From Plectosphaerella cucumerina (taxonomy: Eukaryota; Ascomycota; Sordariomycetes; Glomerellales; Plectosphaerellaceae), in the NCBI GenBank assembly GCA_020746995.1, contig JAGPXD010000002.1, positions 4,774,001 through 4,838,000 on the forward strand: a stretch of 64,000 nt of DNA, given 5' to 3'. Each line of letters opens with the position of its first letter. Position 1 is the stretch's first letter. This document shows, piece after piece, positions 1 through 9,378 of the stretch. The notes beneath the pieces were generated by a model. It was not told the origin of the DNA, ran no database searches, and worked only from the letters and a program-made list of their open reading frames with translations. A program made the position numbers and the translations under genes.

Positions 1-297
1 GCTCCGGCAGGCCATCGGCCTCCATCCTGAAGCGACGCAAGCAAGCCGTTGCCACCGCTCGCCGCAACCCTTGGCAAACCTTTCACTAAGGCTCGCCGAG
101 ATTTGTGCCAGTCAGCATCGCTTCCCCTGGCGCCGGCCTCTCTCCCTCCAGACCTGGCACCGACAAAGACCAAAGTGTGCTCAAGCTTGCATATCATTGC
201 TGTCGTGTGACGACGGACTAAGTATCTGAAGCCACACGAGTCTTGGGCCTATCCAGAGACAGTTCTGGATGGCTATTGACCCCATCACCTCTCAGAA
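1..297. other. 3' flank of phytase gene, no gene seen
   Basis: Nothing recognisable. It lies downstream of the minus-strand phytase stop codon and should hold its 3' UTR. Confidence 0.5.
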
Positions 298-2685
298 TCA
301 TGCTTCTCCGCCATTGAAGCCGGCCCTGGGGTCCCAGTCAGGGTCGACCTGGTCGAGAAGGTTCAGCCCCTCGACACCCTTGGCCGCCAGGATCGAGTCG
401 AGAGCCACAAGCTTGTAGCTTGCCTCGTCGCTGGCGCCGCCTTCGGGCAGCTCGTTAGAGTCGTCGTGAACGACGACGAGGCCCCTCGGGAACTCGGGTC
501 CCAGGTTGACTCCGACGGCGGCGAGGCTGTCGGTGTTTGTAACGTGGTCGATCTGCCCGTCGGCCGAGTCGGTAATCGTAAAGGTCAGTACGTAGTCGTG
601 AGGGTGAGCCCTCTGGTAGACGTTGTATGCGCTGACGCCCTGGCCCGAAACGATGATGTAGCCTTCGTCCTTGTTCGATCCCTGCACAAGGGTAACGCCC
701 TCGACGTCGCCGAAGAGACGGCCGTCACCCACAAAGGCGACGCGGTATCCCTCGTTGCTGCCGTCGGGCTCGGCATCGTACCGCCAGAGGGCCGACGGCT
801 CCTCGCCGAGAATGAGCCACCCGTTGTCCTCGTCAGACACGCACCCCTCGACCTGGCCGCCGGAGCCACCGACAAAGTCCCTCACAAGCGTAGTTTGGAG
901 AGTTCCGTTCGCCGTTGCGGTCAACTCGTACTGCATATAACGGGCAGACTTTTCGTTGACGAAGAGGTACTGCTTGCCCGTCTTCTTTGAGCGGTAGACG
1001 CATGAGCCATAAACCTCGTCCTCGGCATTGGACGGCTGAATGCCACCGGGAACATCCTGGAGACGGCCATCAACGGTCATCTCGAACATGCTGGACAGAG
1101 TCAGATACGTGAGGGCATATACAACAAATCATTGGAGACTCACCAGAGGGTGTTGTCGGCACGGCAGGCGGCGTACGCCAAGTCGATGGTTCTGTTGCCC
1201 AGCTGGAAGCCGTAAATAATGTCGACGTTGTTGGGCTGGGCGGCAGGCTGAATTTGGAGCAGCTTGCCGGTGAGGTCGAAGACGCCCAGGCCAGCGCCTG
1301 TCTCGGACTTTGTGGTCGTCACAATGCGGGACTGTTCGCGAGAATGAGGAGAGATCCAGATGGCGGGATCGTCGCCGTCGACGCCGTTCGCCGTTGTCTC
1401 GTACTTGGGCTCCACGAGCAAGAACGAGCAGTGAAGACCGCCCCATCCGGCCTCACACTCACACTGATTGGGGCCGGCGCAGGTGCCGTGACCGGAGCAA
1501 TCGTCCTCGCAGGTAATCTCAGCGCACTGCTCGCCAGCGCTGCCGGCAAAGCAATCGCAGGTGCCTGCTGAGGAGAAACCGAGGTTCGAGCAGTCGTCGC
1601 TGATGGGATCGTGCTTGCGGCAGCCGACCTGGCTTCGGGGGTCGTACTCGGTGTTGGCCTCAATACCGAGCTCTCCCAGCACACCGTCGAGGGAGCTTAT
1701 GGCAAAGCCTTCAAAGTCCTTGGCTTCGGCAGCATACGCAAGAACACCAGAGGGGTACTTGGAGGTGGAAGCCTGGTATAGGCTGAGGCCCTCGATCTCG
1801 ATCTTCTCGAGTCCCGCCAGCTCCAGGGTGCCAACGAGCGTCCAAGGATACTCGTACACGGAGATGACGTTCTCCAAAGCGGCAAAGATGTATTCCTTCT
1901 CGTTGCCCTTGGCCGTGTAGACGGCGACGCCTGTCAAGTCATCGGCGGCCTTGCCGAAGACGGTGAGCTCGGGGGCCTTGGTCGACTCGGCAAGGTCGAA
2001 AGAGTAGAGCTCGTCGCCGTCGTTGGGGGTCAGGAAGAGCTTGGAGTGGACGGCGGAGACTGCGCAGCCGGCAAATTCCATGGGCACGGGGAACTTTTGC
2101 ACCTAGAAGAGGTCAGAGGACTTCATGACAAGAGACCTGGAGAAGGGGAGTACGCACCTCAACAAACTCCAGAGCGTCATCCTCTTCCCGCAGAAGAATC
2201 TGGTAGGCCTCGGTCTTGCCAAAGAGGTAGACGTAGTTGTTGCCGCTCTGGCTCCTCCATGTGCAAAGGGCTGACCAGTCTCCCAGGGCCTTGAACTCAG
2301 TACCCTCGACCTTTTCGGCGCCGGGCAGGCGATAGGCGCTCAGGATCGAGGTCGTCTGGGAGATGGAGACGAAGTAGTCCTTGTCGTCAATGTCATACAC
2401 GCTGGCCATTAGCTTCGTGCGGCCGGCAAAGGTGCTGACCGAGGCATTGAGAGGCGAGGCGCCGTCGAGAGGCCAGACGTGGAAGCCACCATTTGCCGTA
2501 CCGCCGTCGTTGCTGATGAGCAGGGGATCCGATTCGGAGTAGTAGACGGCAGTCCAGTCGGACGCGACAGAGCCGGAGGTATGTGCCGACACATTGAGCT
2601 GGAGCTCGGGGGTAGCTTCAGCGGCCCAGGGAAGCATGACGGCGACGGCGGCCGCAGCCAGGGTGATAAGTTGCGTGCTGCCCAT
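298..2685 (-). CDS. Secreted beta-propeller phytase with central EGF-like module
   Basis: Exons 2158-2685, 1144-2102 and 298-1090 give 759 aa. The first intron starts GTGCGT, the second GTGAGT; both close in frame. Residues 1 to about 24 form a signal peptide ending AEA. A first propeller-like half (about 25-345) is followed by a Cys-rich EGF-like segment (about 335-405, with CSGHGTC and CECEAGWGGLHC) and a second, better conserved phytase propeller with DDPAIWISP, NNVDIIYGF and QVEGCVSDEDNGWLILGEE, the acidic calcium/phosphate-site motifs of the BPP family. Family knowledge: these enzymes release phosphate from phytate. I infer an extracellular phosphate-scavenging enzyme. The first half is more divergent and may be structural only. 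The ATG at 2685 is chosen because a signal peptide follows directly; an in-frame upstream extension to 2829 exists but would bury it. Confidence 0.88.
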
Positions 2686-5499
2686 GTTGGAAGAGTCGAG
2701 AGCTGAGGTCGGAGCGTGGCAGATCAACGCGGGCCACGACGCGGCCAGGGCAAGGAGGGGGAGGCATCTTTTGTAGCAACCGTGGCAGAAGCTTGAGCTC
2801 ATCAAGGTTGGCTCCAAGCGGGGGATCATCGAGGGCGACGGCTACAACGGCATCCAGGGCTCAGGGATGGGGTGGCAACGGGATCGGGGCCTTCTCAATT
2901 GAGGCACGCGGTGCGTCCCATGTTCGCATCCATGCGCGGCGTGGACATGTGGTGGGCGGACTGGCCGTCGCGTTGTCGCTGTCGGATCTAGACCGCTCCA
3001 CCAGAGGCGATTGCTGCAGAGACCGGGATGCCAGAGTCGCATGAAGACACCGAGAGGCCCCTGTGAGCATGCAGGAACATCCGGGATGGATGGAGCGCGT
3101 GGCGCGATGGGTGACGTCGATTGGAGAGGCGGCGGTTGAGGGAAGCAGAGGAGAGGGGCAGGGGCCGCGGGGGGAAGCGAGGAGAATGCCGCTATTCAAG
3201 GATCTCCAGGCGATGCGGCCCCACCATTGCGGTACCACCTCACTGCACGTTCCTTTCCAGTGCAGCCGCGAGTTACCCCGACAGGCCCCTTTTCGGATGA
3301 TTTGCCCGCGCGGCACTCTACTGGAAGCGTCCGTTGATGTTTCCCGCGGTGATCTCTGGACTGGGGACGATTGGGGGCGTCGACCGGCTACGCGGCCGCC
3401 AGCCACAGCCCGAGGAGGCCCGATTTATGCTTAGACTTTGATGGGCATAAGCTTGCTTTCCCCATCGTCCTCTTTCTATCTCCGACATCGAATCCTGGTT
3501 ACCCGTCTGCCAGACCATCAACTGACCCAAGCTCTTTGCTTGTTGACGTACCTGCAACGGCGCAGAATGATGTGACTGGTTCAGCCGGGAAACAGATGCC
3601 GTCGATTACGTAGGACCACGACTTTCTGTCTGTTTGTGGTAGATGATCTCTGCCCGGTCACGTTCCCATGTCCTCGTGTCACCTAAGTAAATCACTCGGC
3701 CGAGAGATGGAAAAACATCCTGAATACACTCTTCTCAAATCTTCGTTCTCCATAGCTCATTTTCTAGTTGGGAACCAGAAGCTATCAAGCTTGAGACGGA
3801 GATAATGCCTTTCTGGCTTTGATGGCAACTCGAAGATGTAGATCGGATGTATACCTCTTCGCAGCTGCCGCCTACTACCAAGGTGAGGTCGGGTTTCAAG
3901 GCAGATTATACCGGCGTCGGGACATGATTGCCCCAAGTGAGGGAAAATCTCTGGTTTGAGAGATAAGTCTCTAGGTACTGTGATTGCATGCGATTGGTGG
4001 TCTTTCAAACTGCTACTGCTGGAGGACTTTGATCGCGTGGGAAGAAAACCGTGACTCTTGTATATTTATGGAAGGTCGAAGGCTCCATTGCTTAACCTCC
4101 AACGTCTTCGACTCAACATCGTGCAACTCGTAATCTTCCTGACCTCGGACATCACCCCCTCAACGACATGCCGTCCCTTAACACGTAAACTACTTGATTA
4201 TCCTGAGAATTTCGAGTCGGGCTTGACGAAACCTTGAACCACTCCCCGAGTTACCTCCAGGCCTGGTTCCTAGGCCTACTGTACCTATACTGATGTGCAA
4301 ACTAAGTCTTGGTCACGTGCATCACGAAAGAAATCTATATATCAAAGTATCTTAGGACTTGTTTTGTATTCTATCCGAAAAAGTTGGCTTTCGTCCGATA
4401 ATCAAAGCTCCTTTAAAGACAATCTCACACAAGAATCAAGGGAAAGCCGTTTTGTAGTCTCTGAGATGAAGATGACTGTGGTCCGATGGAAACAGTCACT
4501 GTCAAACATTAGTCTTGAACACAGTTGATAGCATGAGGTAGTAAGAAAAGCCACTGCTGTATTTTCTCCGATGATAACGGCTTTCGTCTGATGATAATGG
4601 ATACTTTTAACTACTGCCTCGCATATAAGAGGTGACGTTCACATAGTATCACCGTCTGTAAGAAGAGGCAGATAAGGTAACTGAAAGGGAACGGTTGACT
4701 CTTTCGTACTGCACTAGTGAGCGAGCCACGAATGTCGGCCTTGTCTAGTCCTGCAGGCTAGGAAAGTCATGGCAATAGCACAGCTGTTGGCCAGTATCCA
4801 GTATTTTATACTTGAGGAACTTGACAAGCAGATCTTCGGGATGATGTGGTCCACGTCCGTATCCGCATGCCTCTGTGATGATCCCCGCTCCTCCCCGTGA
4901 ACAACATCTGCCCGTTTTGCAACGCTAGATCGCCCTCCGTGACAGATGACCCCTCAGCTTTGATGAACAGCCCCGGCCCGAGCGTATATCACGATGTGTC
5001 CGGCTGTCGACGGCCGGAGAGTCCACGCCTGCTCGGCGCCGCCAGACCCGCATCGCTTAGTCGGCGCCTTCCTCGATGCCCTCACTCGCGCCCAAGCTGC
5101 CATCCGCTTAGTCGTCGATCTCTCGATGGCTTCACCCCACCTGAGCCAGTCCGCTTAGTCGGCGAATGCCCTCAGAAGCCCAGCTGGTTTTGTGATTCAC
5201 AGGGCTGCCCTCTGCCTGAAAACTCCGATTTTGCCCACCTACGACTCTTTCCTGGCAACCTCCTCTGGCAGCCCTTCAACTTCCCCCAGCACCAGAGAAA
5301 CCCTGCCAACCCACCATCGACGTCCGAATCTCCGTTTCTCTCATCCCATCCTCAAGATAATCATTCTTGAGCACGAATTCTGCTGTCCCGCCTGCTCCTC
5401 CCCGTTCTTCTTCTTCCCATTCTTCTTCTTCCCAGAAAACCAACGAGAGTCGCCGCTTTCCCGCTCAACGACTCCTGACGAGAATCAGACGCCGACATC
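2686..5499. other. Divergent intergenic region, phytase / LaeA-like
   Basis: About 2.8 kb with no convincing gene. Short open frames lack family features. GC falls in roughly 3.4-4.8 kb. It contains two copies of GGCTTTCGTC (4386 and 4579) and a three-copy imperfect repeat near 5.05-5.2 kb. A pyrimidine-rich stretch precedes the ATG at 5500, as is usual for fungal leaders. Confidence 0.5.
5051..5190. repeat. Three imperfect direct repeats of about 50 bp
   Basis: The core GCTTAGTCGKCG occurs at 5055, 5106 and 5153, spaced 51 and 47 bp. Flanks are partly shared: TCGATG followed by CTCAC or CTTCAC after the first two cores, GCCCTCA after the first and third. The array lies about 310-450 bp upstream of the LaeA-like start codon. 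It could be a promoter array or a decayed minisatellite. Confidence 0.6.
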
Positions 5500-7272
5500 A
5501 TGTCTTCACTCGATCAGCCCACAGACGTCAACGAAGCTTCTGCCCAGAGCCCTGCAACAGCTCCCAGCGCTCTCGACGTTACCCCCATCCAGAGTCCGCA
5601 GACTGCTTCTGGCGCCCTCTTCACGGCACCCCTCCAAGGCCCCCTGACTGCCCCAGACACCGTCATCGACACCACCATCCAGAGGCCCCAAACTCCTCCC
5701 ACCGCCGTCTTCGACCTCCAAGATCCTCGAACTCCTGAAGGTTACCCGATGAGGGAGCCATCCCTCAAACACAATCTCACCAGGGTCCGAGACCAACTCG
5801 CCGGTGAAGAGCAGCATGAAACCAAGGAAGATGCCGCAATGGCCGAAGCCCAAGCGAGCCATGAACCTGCCGATGAAGCCGCCGATGAAGCCAATCCCTC
5901 CTCCGGCAGACTGTCCCTAAAGGTAAGACCACTCCCAGCACTCGCTTGAGCCACTCTGACACCGACTCGACACTCGCAGCGTCCGCTTTTGACGGACTCG
6001 TCCACCTTCCGACCGAGACATCCTCCCATGCCACTTGAAGAGCTGGCCCATCGGTTCAAGACCCTCATAGGACGACAGTCAGAAGTCTGGACTCCCCAAT
6101 TCGGCATCGGACTTCCCCTCGACCAAATCGGCTCACTGAACGAGAGAAACTCATTCTTCGTCGCCGAACGCAAGATCACAGAGAAGATCCGCAACGACAT
6201 GCAAAGCCAGCTTCTCACGGGCGTCATGGCGAGCCGACGATCGCTGGTCAAGTACAAGGATAGCATGCGCAACGTGATCCACCATCTCGCTCCCATCGGA
6301 TTCACCGAGGCGGCCATCATCTTGGAGTTCCAAGCCGGCGAGGCCTTCTGGTCCAAATCTGGTAAGTGGAAAACACCCAAATGGATGCACTTGCACCTCT
6401 CCTTTGGCATCATCCGCTGACCACAGCGAACCAAAGTCGGCCAAGCCCGCAGCGAAACCAGAGTGCCGGTGTACGCAGGTGACGAGTACGACAGGAAGGC
6501 CGAGGACGAAGGTCGTCGGAGCAAAAATGTCGAGAAGATCACCCTGTCCATGAGAGCCTCGGATCCCTGGTCCAACCTGCCCGGTCGACCCAAGCTCATC
6601 CGCATCGGCGACGGCATCGTACACTTTGACGACAAGGTCGCACTCTTCCGCAAGTGCTTCAAGTAAGTAACTTTCCAGGTAGAATGGCTCCTTCCAGAAG
6701 GAAATCACTTGAGGACTTTCCCTGGCCAACTTTGGTGCAGGACCCTTGAGCGCGGCGGCTTCCTGGAGCTCCAATTCTTCGAGCCCATCGTCCGCAACAA
6801 CCACGACGGCGACGTCGCAGCGGAAAACCCGCTGAACATGCTCTTCCAGCTCCTTTGCGAAGACGCCCCGGAGGACCTGCGCGACTTCTCCGGCGCCGCC
6901 CAGGCCAGGGTCGCGCTGCAAGAGGCCGGCTTCGACGACCGGGAGATCGAGATTTCTCGCTCCCGCGCCTTCATCGGCCCGCACGCCTACGTGAGCAGGA
7001 GCCCCTTCCTTCTTCTTGACGAAAGAGACGTGACGCTGACCACCCGCAAACAGGGCACCGGCCATGACCGCGCCGCGGCGTCTCTCTGCCGAGAGACGCT
7101 GCGCCGGTACATGCGCCACATCGGCGAGGTCTCCCTGCTCGGGGCGCGGGGCATGATGGCGGGGGAGGTGAGGGCCCTCCGCCATCACGTCTGGGAGATG
7201 CTCGACTCCCAGGCGGGCCGCTTCCACTTGCGGTTCGTCTGCATCGTCGCGAGGAAGGCCGAGAGGGCCTAA
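5500..7272 (+). CDS. LaeA-type methyltransferase-like protein, SAM motif not seen
   Basis: Proposed exons 5500-5922, 5980-6361, 6479-6662, 6741-6990, 7054-7272 give 485 aa. The N-terminal 140 residues are low-complexity, Pro/Thr/Gln-rich with repeated QSPQTA/QGPLTA/QRPQTP phrases. The C-terminal half follows the order of fungal LaeA-like methyltransferases: KVALFRKCFK, then LERGGFLELQFFEP (their L-x-PGGW-x-E step), NPLNMLFQLL, then a GFDD...FIGPHAY segment and a tail ending FVCIVARK. The glycine-rich SAM-binding motif normally expected in the middle is not visible. The last intron (6991-7053) is 63 nt, stop-free and in frame, so retention is possible. The intron ending at 6478 is uncertain: a stronger-looking branch/acceptor pair ends at 6426 but shifts the frame to an early stop. 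The family link rests on the C-terminal pattern; activity is doubtful. Confidence 0.6.
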
Positions 7273-7883
7273 CTCGCGACAGTGCGGTGCGAGCCGCGGA
7301 AGCGGTGGCCCTGCGGAGCAAAAAGGTCGAAGAAGTCGAAGAACGAAGAAGCCAGTTTTTATAGGGACCCGGTATTGCTTGGAGTTGTTGGAAGGAGCGC
7401 GACGATGATTCACCGAGGGTTTTGCGCCTGCCTGTTGACGATGGAACGAGTGAAGATCGGGGGTGTCTGATTCAGAAAGAGACGAGATATCGCAAGGGAA
7501 GGTGCCGAGGCGGCGAGTCAGGAACCTTGATCGCGAAGGAAGGCGAGAAAACCGTGGATCAGAAGCCATCACGAGAACCGGAAAGACCATGAATAGATGC
7601 CATCGCCGAGGAAACCGAAGAATCGAGCACCAAGGGATGAGCCCACGCCTGCCTCCCTTTTTTCTGCGGTCGAATGTCTTGTTTTATACGTTAGCTAGGG
7701 AGTCAAAGGGGCACAGGGGTGAATCAGAGTGGTCAATTGCCAACTAAAAGCTGCCGTAAATTTGTCCCCGGGATATCAACATGTCTTCTACCCGCCACGA
7801 GCCCGGGCGATCCACAAAAACGCCTGCCTGCCGTTCTCTTCCTCTCAAGTCCGCGATTCCTGATATTGCTTTCGTTTACGGAT
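7273..7883. other. Convergent 3' flanks, LaeA-like / GPD1
   Basis: No gene seen. The region should hold the two facing 3' UTRs and terminators. Confidence 0.5.
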
Positions 7884-9270
7884 CTAGCTATCCGACACAA
7901 GGTGGGGAATGTCGTCGACGGTATTCCTGCCTTCCAGGATCTCGTGGACGGCAGTGAACAGGGGGTAGCTCTTCTCGAGGCCGCGAGCCTTGAGGAAGCT
8001 GTTGACCTCAGCGGCAGTGCTAGTGCCCTGTAGCTTCTGGCCGTCAAGATCGCGGGCTTCAATCTCCTGGACTGACAACCCCTCGAGCACGGCCTTGCGA
8101 GCGCAGCGGAAGTTGCGTCCGCCGGAGCACGAGGTGATAAGGTCGGCGACGCCGGCAGACTCCTCGGTGAAGGTGGAGTCGCGGACGGTCTCGCCAAAGA
8201 ACTCGCGGCCAAAGTTGACCATCTCGAGCAGGCCGACGCGCATGATGGCGGCCTTTGCGTTGTCGCCCCATCCACGGCCGTCGACGAAGCCAGCGGCGAG
8301 GGCGACGATGTTCTTGAGGGCGCCACTGAGCGAGACGCCGGCGACGTCAGAGACGACGCGGACGTGGAAGTAGGGGCGGTGGAAGAGGTGCTTGAAGGTC
8401 TCGTGGTCGAGGGGCGGGTAGGTGGCGGGCAGGGGTGTGAGCTTGGTCTTTGAGGCGCGGCCGCGGGCGTCCTTGTGCTGCAGCTCGGCGGGGGTGAGGG
8501 CCCGGAGGCCATCGAGGAGCTTGTTGGCGCCGTTTGCCATGGTCGAAGCAACAGTAGGCGAGTTGGGGCCAGGCGAGGCGGTGCGCGAGTTTGCACTGGG
8601 GGTGGGCACGCGCGAGTAGTCCATGGGCGGCGGGTCGTAGGCGACGGTGGTCTCTGACCACTTCTCAGCGGCGATCTCAGAGGCGATGTTGGCACCGGAC
8701 AGGGCACCGACGTAGATGCCGAGGCCGTCGCCGATCCACTCGGAGAAGAGGGAGACGCCATCGTCGGAGACGTTGACGCCCTTGATGCACGAGATGCCGC
8801 GGGCGAAGGGGAGGATGTGACCACGCAGCTGATCGCAGACTTTGCCGATAAACTGGTGGGGGAGGTTGAAGATGAGGATGGTGGAGTCGCGGGCGGCCTC
8901 GACAACGGAGGGGTTGGCCACCAGGTTATTGGGCAGACGAATACCGGGCAGGTACTTTGTGTTCTCGTGGTGGGTGTTGATGATATGGGTGAGCTTCTGG
9001 GGGGCGGAACCGATGGCGGGGTCGTGGTAGGGCGAGTCTTCGGCGAGGACGACTTCCTCCTCGTACACCCACATGTTGACCTGCTCCTCGAAGATGTCGG
9101 GGTGCGCCTTGGTGTTCTCGGCGACGATCTTGGAGATGGTCGAGCCCCTGGCGGCAACATATCAGTCATGAAGCGGATAGGGGGTGGGAGGGCTAGGGAG
9201 AGCTCTCTTACCAGTTACCGGAGCCGATGACCGTCACCTTGTGCTTCTTCTCGACGCCGAGGGTCGCCAT
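7884..9270 (-). CDS. GPD1: NAD-dependent glycerol-3-phosphate dehydrogenase
   Basis: Exons 9212-9270 and 7884-9147 (64-nt intron, donor GTAAGA) give 440 aa from the ATG at 9270. The Rossmann motif GSGNWG is at residues 16-21. The enzyme body follows, including FNLPHQFIGKVC, ARGISCIKGV, SGALKNIVALAAGF with the family's catalytic lysine, and AGVADLITSCSGGRNF. It reduces dihydroxyacetone phosphate to glycerol 3-phosphate, feeding glycerol (osmolyte) and phospholipid synthesis. Compared with the yeast enzyme (391 aa) there is an extra Ser/Thr/Pro-rich segment at about residues 192-266. The frame stays open upstream: a second ATG at 9378 adds 36 residues rich in Arg/Ser/Thr/Pro with no acidic residue, resembling a mitochondrial presequence. 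The gene is divergent from the glycogen debranching enzyme. Confidence 0.93.
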
Positions 9271-9378
9271 GGTGGTCAATGGGGCGTGGAAGCGTCGGGC
9301 AGAGTGCGGGGTGCTGCTGCGGAAAGCGTTGAGGGGTCTCGTCAGGGTCGTCGGGGCGGGACGGAGACGAAGGAGCAT
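9271..9378 (-). other. In-frame upstream start of GPD1, presequence-like
   Basis: The ATG at 9376-9378 is in frame with the GPD1 start at 9270, with no stop between. The 36 added residues begin MLLRLRPAPTTLTRPLNAFR and continue with SARRFHAPLTT: seven Arg, no Asp or Glu, many Ser/Thr. An RRF-type cleavage context lies before the canonical start. This is inferred to be an alternative mitochondrial isoform; transcript start sites would decide. Confidence 0.5.

Noticed and set aside
6151..7590. 479-codon open frame antisense to the LaeA-like gene
   Set aside because: Shadow frame in GC-rich coding DNA; Leu/Arg-rich with no domain, and the plus strand has spliced family sequence.
7733..9169. 478-codon minus-strand frame overlapping GPD1
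   Set aside because: Pro/Ser/Thr-rich +1 shadow of the GPD1 exon; the true frame carries dehydrogenase motifs.
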